This document shows positions 56,163-64,000 of a stretch of DNA of 64,000 nucleotides, in pieces. The notes beneath the pieces are model-generated. The model worked only from the letters and a program-made list of their open reading frames with translations. It made no database searches and was not told the DNA's origin. Every line of letters begins with the position of its first letter. Position 1 is the stretch's first letter. The stretch covers positions 22,790,001-22,854,000 of the forward strand of contig NC_069365.1 of NCBI RefSeq assembly GCF_021730395.1, read 5' to 3'. The DNA comes from Mercenaria mercenaria (taxonomy: Eukaryota; Mollusca; Bivalvia; Venerida; Veneridae). Position numbers and translations under genes: made by a program.

Positions 56163-57144
56163 ACCTAAGTCCCATAATCTTTCTGTTTGACTGGGATACT
56201 CTTGCAAATGGGGTGCAAATGTTGGATTTTGTGAAGCAGGGTTGTTGAGCCTGAAACGAGAGCCGTTAGGTCTTAAATAACGCCCCTGAAATTGTTGTCC
56301 CTGATTTACATAGCAGTGTAAAGCTGGGTGGTTGCCAAATCTGCATTTTATGCATTTATGAGCATAGGTACACTGTTTATTCGCACAGTATCCTTTGTCA
56401 TTAAAAGTGAAACATTTTTTCAAGACAGGGGTCGCAACCGATACACCGACAGAATGCATGGGCTGCATATGTAACATCCAAAGTTCGGGATCGATTATCT
56501 CCCATTTTAATGTTTCATTAACTGACTTCTTTAACCTGAAACGCGCATCATATGTCGACCAACCAGTATGGTTGGATGCAGCTAGCCTAACATTCGCGAT
56601 ATATTGTAATAAATTGCTAATTTCTCGTGGATGTTTCATAATGTATATGGCAATAAAAGTATGAAATGCATCAGTCCAGGTGCGAATATTTTCTAAGACC
56701 TTAGGCGACTGCTCTTTTGGTGCAATAATCAATTCCCCGTTCTCAAATTGTATTCTTTGTTTAGAATCGGACTCGGAAGAAGGTGATGTAATTCTATGTA
56801 CTTGTTTGCCCATATTTTTTCTTTAATAGCCAAAGGAACATGTGCGGAAAGAATGTTTGAACTATAATTATAACATGTAGGATTTACAGCACCTGATTCT
56901 CCTTGTTCTGGCTGTGGTGGATTAAGAACACCCGATTCTTTTCTGACGGTGGTGGTGACGGCATGTTGTGATGTAGGTCTACAGCACCTGATCCCCACTG
57001 CTCTGGCGGTGGAGATGTTTGCATGTTGGTTCTAGACCTCTTTGTTCGGACCATGTCTGCCAATTCCTGCGTCTTTGCACGTTTCGGTGGCATCTCGTTA
57101 TACGGCAGTAACATGTAAATGAAATTATCGAAATGTAACTTCAA
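56145..57144 (-). pseudogene. Retroelement part: gag-like region with CCCH finger
   Basis: Starts with MPPKRAKTQELADMVRTKR and contains a conserved-looking helical part (WTDAFHTFIAIYIMKHP, ISNLLQYIANVRLAAS) and a finger CFTFNDKGYCANKQCTYAH followed by CIKC....HPALHC. This Cys/His layout is common in the first ORF of DIRS-type elements of marine invertebrates. Part of a broken fossil. Confidence 0.75.
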
Positions 57145-57714
57145 AGACTAATAGACATAACATATGCAAAAAGACGTTTAGATGAGAAATTGCGCGTTTC
57201 GAATAGCATTTATTTATATATTTATTTAGATCTAGATCTTTTTTTTATTTATTTATTTATTTATTAGTATATCTATATACTGTCGCCCACGACTTGGATT
57301 CATCATAATTCTGAATAGCGCGAGGATAGATCTACCACGTGGCGGACGTATGGAAATATTTAAACTTGTAGTAAAACTGATTTAAAATAAATTTTTAAAC
57401 CTTCATGTCAAGATAGCAGCGATGACTAGGTGTCTTATATATAACAAAATTAAAATTATATTTAAATTATTATTTTATTAAGGAAAATTAATTTTTTAAG
57501 GACAATCGTGAAATAATATGTCCTCTACCTTCTCTCTGAGTTCCACAAACGTAAAAGGCCCGAGAATGGAAAAGTTCCTGCTATAGTGCGCTAAAAATAG
57601 CTCGCAGACTCAAAGACAACTGACTTGCTAATGGTACTAGAATTATACGGTATTATACAATATGTTTGCTAGTAGCTGACTATGTGGAAAATAAATGGGT
57701 TTAATCTCTAACGA
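57145..57714. other. Unassigned AT-rich stretch with (TTTA)n
   Basis: tttatttatttatttatta at 57245-57266; nothing coding. May include the 5' end of the retroelement. Confidence 0.4.
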
Positions 57715-57992
57715 TTAAACTAGTTATTAATTTTACAGAACAAACTACTAAATGCACAGCACAACCTAAGATATGTACAGGACAAACTAGCAAATGTACG
57801 TAACAAACTACTTTATCTACATAACAAATAATGATTTGCACCGAATATATTGGTAATGCACATGACGAACTATTAATTTTACAGAACAAACTACTAAATG
57901 CATAGCACAACCTAAGATATGTACAGGACAAACTAGTAAATGTACGTAACAAACTGCTCAATCTTCACAACAAATTATAATTTGTACAGAAT
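57715..57992 (-). repeat. Array of 21-24 bp repeats (right arm, inverted)
   Basis: Words such as gtacaggacaaactagcaaa and acataacaaataatgatttg are the reverse complement of the left-arm array and occur in the same higher-order order, for just under two higher-order units. Confidence 0.93.
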
Positions 57993-58374
57993 ATATAGTA
58001 GAGATAGTACCTAAGTTTTTCAAATCATAGGTTTGAAGTTAAAAAGCTTTGAAATGAAGAGAAATGTCCATATATTTCTCAAAAACAGAAATATAGACAA
58101 TATTTTAACCAGAAGTGCGGAGTTATGAGCATTTAATATTTTCATGATAACGAAAATTTTGTGATCAAGGAAATGTAACTCTTCTTGAACATGGAGAGCA
58201 TAAACATCAAAGGGACATAATATAGTCAATATTTTCTAATTGGGTGCATTTGATTTAACATTCAACTTTGATCTGGATTGCTAAATACTGATCCATGATA
58301 CTGTGTGCTAAAAATTTAGAACATCTGGAACAGTCTATTAACAGCAAAACTATGCTTTAGCAGAATCTAAATAG
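57993..58374. other. Unassigned
   Basis: No feature recognised. Confidence 0.35.
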
Positions 58375-58455
58375 AGTTAAGCTCTAACTGGGACTCGAAC
58401 CCAGGACCTCTCACCCCTAATGCAGACACTCTACCACTTCCCTATAACAGCAGTA
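58375..58455 (-). mobile_element. tRNA-like SINE head
   Basis: On the minus strand tagggaagtggtagagtgtc (A box) and ggtcctgggttcgagtccca (B box) stand at tRNA spacing, with an ATTAGGG anticodon-like loop. The acceptor stem has at least two mismatches of seven and the anticodon stem is poor, so I call it a retroposed head or tRNA pseudogene rather than a gene. Confidence 0.6.
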
Positions 58456-59218
58456 GCTAATAGCTATGCAGTTTAATTGCTGGATTACATTGCGTGAACT
58501 GGAACAATAATCGGTGAACTCCGGATTATCGGCGTATTCGCTTTGTTACCTAACGGCAATTTTTGTGTAAAGAAAAAATATAATCTAATGCTGCCAACGT
58601 CATAATTGGTCAAATCTGCCCAAATTTCTCTGACGTGTTGTTCAGAGTATGAACTTACTAACTGGCAGTACCAGTGAAATATTACTTACACTGAATCTTT
58701 TATATTTGCCCTTATTGCAGCTGCCGAACGGCAAAGACGGTGAGTTTTGTCCAAATATAAGTAATTATTTTACCAGTTTTGAGAGGATTTCAATTGATGG
58801 GAAATTACAGTTACAAACTAAATACCTTTCTGCAACACATGGAGTCATTAGCATTCACTGTCAATCAGTATTATGACTGAGATCGACTGTCATTCATTCA
58901 TTTCAAAGTTTCATAGACAGAGTCCGTTGTTTACATTTTTATCGTAACCGGTGCACTTGTAAAAATCACTTTAGTTTGAAAAATCAAAGTATGCGAAGAG
59001 CTATGGTACGGTCTCTATATATAGGAATGGCACATGACGAACTTATAATTATCACGCAAAGGCAGTTTAGGCGTTCCATAAAGAAGTACATTTATATATG
59101 TAATAGTTATATCGCTATTTTTGTTCGGGCACCGACTCTTAATTTACGGAAATATACGGCATATTCATGAGTGTCAGGTCAATACTTACGGACAATGTAA
59201 TAAAATAAACAAACGCCA
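58456..59218. other. Unassigned
   Basis: A 75-codon frame (58649-58876) without family features. Near 59174-59197 lies gtcaggtcaatacttacgga, the inverse of a phrase at 11.3 and 42.35 kb. Confidence 0.35.
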
Positions 59219-60149
59219 ATTGTCCAATAATTACGTGAACCCTGTTTCACGGACGAAACATTAGGATTAACGACCGATGAATTAGAACGTAAAACCATGC
59301 TTTTCGAATACAAACCTATATTTTCGAGCGAAAAAATAAGATAATGCTCGTGAACCCAGGTTTATGTTCGATAACTATTGTTTCTCGGTTGAACTAAACA
59401 TTTCGCTCGTTACTGGCGTTAACCTGGATTCAGGAGCTAAACGAGAGTTTACGAGTGTGAACTTATGTTAGCGACTGTGAACTTTTGTTAACGGCCGTGA
59501 ACAAGGGTTTACGACCATAAACATAAATTAATGCTCGTGAACATAGGATGACGACCGAATATCGTAGTTTTGTTCTAGAAACCTAGTTTATCGAACGTAA
59601 ACCTAGGTTCACGCTCGTAAACTACGCTTCACGCTCATAAACCCAAGGTCGCGGTGGTAAACATAGGTCCACGTCTGTAAACTTTTGTTCACGGCAAGCC
59701 AGTAATCCACTAATTACGTTCTTGGTCGAAAAACTAGGATTATTGAATACTAACTTACATTTTTACAGCGAAAACATATAATAACGGGCGTTAACCATAG
59801 TTTACACCTTTGAACCTATATCTACGTTCAATAAACTAGGTTTCTCGATTGAACTGTAAATTTCGGTCGTTTTCTAAGTTTACGAGCGTGATCATGTGTT
59901 TAAGGGCGTAAACCTGGGTTCACAAGCATGAGCCATAGTTTGCAAATGTAAACCTATGTTTACGACCGAAAATCATAGTTTTGTTCAAGAAACCTAGCTT
60001 ATCGAACGTAAATCTAGGGCAACGCTCGTAAATCCATTTGTTAATCCTAATTTATCAATATGCTTTTATGTTGGAAAAAAAAACTAGTTCATCGATCGTT
60101 AATCCTAGTTTTCGACCGTGAACCCGGAATCACGTAATTATTGGACAAT
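59219..60149. mobile_element. Element of 20 bp near-palindromes between perfect 20 bp inverted ends
   Basis: The terminal inverted repeats ATTGTCCAATAATTACGTGA are identical at 59219-59238 and (inverted) 60130-60149. The whole interior is an array of degenerate 20 bp units, each a near-palindrome of the form GTTNACG-NN-CGTNAAC plus four to five spacer bases. Examples: gttagcgactgtgaac at 59467, gttaacggccgtgaac at 59487, gtttacgaccataaac at 59507, all exactly 20 bp apart. Several dozen units. No coding capacity. Confidence 0.88.
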
Positions 60150-60560
60150 CGCCATACATGTCACGTCCGTAAGCTTGAGTTCACGCTCATAACCCAAGGC
60201 TTACGGTCGTAAACATTGGTTCACGTTCGTTAACATAGATTCATGGTCGTAAACATAGGTCACGGCCGTAAACCCATCTTAACGTCCGATTTTTATACCA
60301 TGGTTTACGTTTGATAAACTAGGTTTCTCGACTGAACTACGTAATTTCGGTCGTTATCCTATGTTTACGGCCGTTATCTTATGTTTACGCTCGTGAACCT
60401 GGCTAGCTATGTTTACGACCGTGAACTTGGGTTTACAAGCTTGAACCTACGTTTACGAGTGTGAACTAAGGTTAACGGCATTATCTTTACGCTTAGTATT
60501 CGAAAAAAATACTGGTTTTACGTTTGGAAAACTTTGTTTCTAGTTATTATTGGACAGTTG
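60150..60560. repeat. Continuation of the palindromic 20 bp array
   Basis: Units such as gcttacggtcgtaaac and gtttacgaccgtgaac continue without a gap to about 60535 and end at attattggacagttgc, a worn copy of the same terminal sequence. This may be a second, adjacent copy of the element or an extension of the first. Confidence 0.8.
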
Positions 60561-60621
60561 CTGTGCCATATCTGCATCCGTTTCTACAAGTCGCAGGTCG
60601 TCATCGAATCGATAAAGCCAC

Positions 60622-60783
60622 AAGCTGATAAATCCTGAAGCAGGAACTATTTGTTACAAAGACGTTATAGAAATTAACTGTTTTCATTCTATCTGAACAA
60701 GTATAACTGGCAACAGGAAAATTTATGCAATATTTCTCTGCAGAATTGTGCAGTACTTGGAGTATACAAAACATTCTCTGAAA
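60622..60783 (+). promoter_or_regulatory. 5' flank/UTR of claudin-like gene 2
   Basis: Closely matches 33389-33538 upstream of copy 1 (gctgataaatcct, aactatttgttaca, attctatctgaacaagta, caggaaaatttatgcaatat). Left of 60622 the two genes share nothing visible; the palindromic array ends about 60 bp upstream. Confidence 0.6.
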
Positions 60784-61027
60784 ATGGCGAATAGGGCGTT
60801 TTCTTCTAGCTCATGCAGCCTCAAAGCTGCCTCTGTGATTTTACTTGCAGTTTTAATTCTTCATATAATTGGATTTTCTTTACCTAGATGGGTTACTGTG
60901 GAGTTTAACATCTCCCGATATGAGACAGTAAGAACAGGGGGTGGCTATCATGCCGGTCTCTGGCAACACTGTAGCTGTGCTAGCGTGCTCGATGTATGTC
61001 TGTGTTTCTCAAGAACAAATGATCCAG
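60784..61027 (+). CDS. Claudin/PMP22-superfamily tetraspan protein, copy 2, exon 1
   Basis: The 244-nt exon encodes 81 residues plus one base and ends at TCCAG|GTATG in phase 1, exactly as in copy 1. The first membrane segment and RWVTVEFNIS are unchanged. The rest of the first extracellular loop differs (RYETVRTGGG versus VDEKVRTENG; SCASVLDVC versus GCASVFYSGVC, two residues shorter). GLWQHC and the cysteines are kept. The start ATG sits in the same ctgaaaATGGCG context. An upstream in-frame ATG (60748) is absent from copy 1 in that role, so the conserved ATG is preferred. Exons 2 and 3 must lie beyond the window. Confidence 0.88.
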
Positions 61028-64000
61028 GTATGAACTGTTGTGATCGACATGCTATTTACAAAAACGGTTACATGAATTAGTCGTATGTTAATGTTATTAA
61101 AGCTAATGATCCGTATTCGAGGATATTTACCGAAATATTTATCTGCCGCAAATGTAAGAAATATATCCAAACAAGAAATATCTTTAAAAATGATGGTCGG
61201 CGAATTGTAATAAGGAAAGAAGTTTATGAATTTTTCATCTAACATTCATCCTTTCATCTAACATTTTTCAAATTGCAAAACTAAACACCGCACTTTAACA
61301 ATTTAAATGGTTCTCTTTTAATTTTTCGCAAAGGTTTCGTAGGGTTGCAATTTTGTTTCGTTTATCCTTAGACGAATAATTACAGCAGTAGTTTGATGAA
61401 GATTCATGAAGCGGTTCATGAGAAGAGGTCATTAAACGTGTTTATATTTTTAGCTAAATTGGTCCCTATCCCCATTTGTAACAAAATAGCAGGAGACCTT
61501 ACGATATTGTTACACGTCGAGTTTGATAAAAATCCATTACATTTTAGTGCTTAATGCGAAGAAAGGCATATCTACTTTTAGCTATAGTGGTCCCTAGTAG
61601 GGCCCAAGTTCCTATATAAATAAATTTGGAAGAGGACCTTATAATGATGCTCCAGACCAAGTATGACAAAGATCCACCAAGCTGTTCATGAGACGCTGTA
61701 TAAAGGCATTTCTAGTTTTAGCTCTAGCAGCCCCTAAAAGGGGTCAAATTTCCCAGCTGAACAAAGTTGGCTGCGGGCCTAATAAAGATGCTACAAATCA
61801 AGTTTGATTAGAATACATGAGAACAAATCAATTAAAGGATTTTTTTATTTATTATTTTCATTTATTTCTAAAATAGGCCAACTGATCCCGCTTTAACAAA
61901 TGCATATTCGCTACTCATGAATCTTTGGACAATGACGTCACACCTATAAAAAAGTGAACGTCAAGCAAAACATACAATTGTAATTATTTCAATATTTCTG
62001 TTTCATAAGCAAAGTTTGACCGTAGTCATATCACATAGATAAACTGTATGCAGCGTACCTTCATTTCAGTGTAATGAGATTCAGTCGTTATATAGCATAT
62101 ATATAATGAAATAGATTTCAACTGAGTTCAATATTTGCATACCATACTAAAGAAAAATATTCATATATAATAAATCAGTTAAATAATTTATAACAAATAT
62201 ATCAAAGCAAACAAGTACTCATTTTAATATGCAATCTGAATAAGTCACAAAAGCAAGAAACCTTTTCATATACAGACGACAATTGTAACAAGGAAAATCT
62301 TTTAAAAAGCACTTCTCTACATAAAAGACTCTTATCACACCCTTATTCATGTGATACGCAGACCGTATTCAGCTCTTTCTTTAATTTGATATATGTTGGT
62401 ATTTGAACAGGTTTTTATCATGTTTATTAAACTTACTTATCATTTTGAGATATATCAATATTCTTGCTAAATATACTGAGCCAAAGTTAGCTTTAAAACT
62501 GTGAACAGCGTCGTTTAGGATAAAACGCTTTGTCTACATTTCACTCAGCGTAGCACAATCAACAGAGTGAAAGAAATTGACACTCTCGTCCAATCAGGCA
62601 GAGTGTTGCATAAATCTTCCATTTTGATAAATAATCTATAATGCGTTATCAAGTAGTTTGATTTGCAAACTGAAGTCACGTGGCATAGGTAACGAAAACG
62701 AATTTAGACGGCGTCGCCGAAAAAGTAAAATGAGGACCACGAAGGCGCTTAGCCGCTCACCAGACATTAATCTTGAATGTTTAGGAAATACGTTTGATCA
62801 GGAGCAATTTCAATTTCTAGAAGAATGGTCGATGAAAGGCTGCTACATATTTTGGTATATTTGCATTTTAGAGATCCATGGAAAAGAGTTGATGTTTTTA
62901 CAATGTGTGTTTTTTTTTTATTCTGTGAAGTTCAGCCTTTTTTATCTATAATTTGAGAAAGTGACCTAAGTTTTAATCCCAGGTAATCTAGTTTCTAAGA
63001 TTTTCTAGAATTCGTAAAGATAAACATTCTGCCCATGTTTCATGCGAATCATATAAAAAGATGTTGTTTATTAAACTTTGATAACAAAAGTTTTGAATGA
63101 TTATGCCTAGTGGCCTAGTTTTTACCACAGTCAGCGGAGAAGCTCTGTCTAAATGACGAAAGATCAATCTGACAAGTTTTCAAGCTGATCGCCAGAAATT
63201 TGGCAGGCTCTTCTAAGATTTTACCTAGTTTGGAACCTTAGATAAATAAGTTATATACTTGACCTAATCTTATAAAGACAAACTATGTGTAGTTTTCAGG
63301 TTTATATTGTCTAGAGTGTTCACAATGGTTTTATTTCCATAATATCACCTAGTAACCTAATGCAAAACCAAAAATAACCTGGTATGAATCTTGATACAAA
63401 GTTTAGAAGGCTGAACAGTTTTACTAGAATTCATGTAAATTTTGTAAAGTTACAATTTTTCCTACGATTTAACAAAGTAAGTTCGACTTTACCGCGGATT
63501 TCTCAGTATCGAATCCGAGATTTCATTGAGACAAATATATCAACCGGGTTTCATTAAATCTGGGACACTTTGATTACCTCTAAAGTGTTAACAATAAAAG
63601 TATTGACCGACGACGGTCGGAACAGGGTCGTACCGAACCTTGATTTCATTAAGATGGTTACTGGTAGATCAGAGAACATGTGGCATCATAAATGCTAACA
63701 TGGTATTTCTATGACTGACGTTATGATCTGATTTCGATCGAAAATAACCACACACGTTTTCGGAAAAGTTTCATAAAGATTTGCTCAAAGATGTGACCTC
63801 TAAAGCTGTTGACGCCTACGGGCTGTCATAACAGCTCTTCACTTGCCTTTCATCGCGCTCAGGTGAGATACCCATTTAGTTTGAAAGTCTGGGATATTGC
63901 CAACTTTATTCTACGTTTTCGCACTTTTATCGAGCTATGTTATATTTTGTATTGAAATTTATATGAACTGTAGCTCTAACTTCCGTTGGAATGTGTTAAT
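61028..64000 (+). other. Intron 1 of claudin-like gene 2 (partial)
   Basis: The first 140 bp and the part from about 62722 onward align with intron 1 of copy 1 (33789-33925 and 33940-35040): aggaccacgaaggcgcttag, taatatcacctagt, tgctcaaagatgtgacct, gaaagtctgggatattgcca. About 1.55 kb (61170-62720) is present only here, and the copies also differ by smaller indels between 62950 and 63780. The shared caggtgag..accca near 63861 may be part of an older repeat. No exon in this stretch. Confidence 0.75.

Larger units (their letters stand above)
54541..57144 (-). mobile_element. Fossil tyrosine-recombinase retroelement (DIRS/Ngaro-type), broken and partial
   Basis: Parts visible on the minus strand, from its 5' end: a gag-like region (about 57144-56163) with a cysteine/histidine finger, a short part of the reverse transcriptase end (about 55640-55450), an RNase H region and the first part of a tyrosine recombinase (55222-54575). 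This order, with recombinase instead of an integrase, is that of DIRS/Ngaro-type retrotransposons. The copy is incomplete and has several breaks besides a SINE insertion (55835-56162), so it is not a working element. Age looks moderate: long frames survive but domains are missing. Oppositely oriented arrays of the same short repeat flank it on both sides. Confidence 0.85.

Noticed and set aside
58375-58455. Second tRNA gene (Pro- or Ala-like)
   Set aside because: The acceptor and anticodon stems have mismatches and no T-run terminator is placed correctly; a SINE head or pseudogene fits better.

Overview
The window looks like a stretch of AT-rich, repeat-laden invertebrate nuclear DNA, most consistent with a marine bivalve mollusc. 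The basis is spliced genes with GT..AG introns, a eukaryotic tRNA with internal promoter boxes, several clades of non-LTR retrotransposons, tRNA-headed SINEs, many foldback/MITE elements and tandem arrays with 140-180 bp units of a kind I remember from clam genomes. The bivalve call is recognition from memory; no database was searched.

Layout. 0.1-0.3 kb: a tRNA-Phe(GAA) gene. 0.4-8.7 kb: a LINE block in which one LINE (about 3755-7820) sits inside an older one (about 2745-3755). 9.8-17.6 kb (+): a gene of the vitelline membrane outer layer I (VMO-I) family, of which a signal-peptide exon and the terminal exon are clear; its long intron holds a SINE, a MITE, a LINE tail and a 4.1 kb element with matching inverted ends. 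19-22.5 kb: foldback elements and microsatellites. 22.7-26.9 kb (-): four exons of a multicopper oxidase (laccase-like) gene, including both copper-site exons of the third cupredoxin domain; one exon end with its 5' splice site is tandemly repeated five more times. 27-33 kb: MITEs, a tandem array, two LINE tails and large foldbacks. 33.4-37.8 kb (+): a complete three-exon gene for a claudin/PMP22-superfamily four-pass membrane protein (258 aa), with an array of about 530 bp hairpin units in intron 2. 38.5-40.7 kb: a decayed L1/Tx1-like LINE. 41-53 kb: satellites, duplicated blocks, a DNA-transposase relic and SINEs. 53.5-58 kb: a broken tyrosine-recombinase (DIRS/Ngaro-type) retroelement fossil with a SINE inside it, bracketed by oppositely oriented arrays of one 21-24 bp repeat. 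59.2-60.6 kb: an unusual element made of 20 bp near-palindromes between 20 bp terminal inverted repeats. 60.6-64 kb (+): the promoter, first exon and part of intron 1 of a second copy of the claudin-like gene.

How the parts relate. Three host loci are protein-coding: VMO-I-like, laccase-like and the claudin-like pair. They do not form an evident pathway. VMO-I and laccase-like proteins are both secreted-type proteins used by molluscs in egg coats, mucus, shell or defence, but co-function here is only inference. The claudin-like pair is a genuine local duplication: upstream sequence, exon 1 and intron 1 are all recognisably shared. Most of the remaining sequence is mobile DNA. Several insertions can be dated relative to one another because paralogous 'empty' sites survive in the same window.
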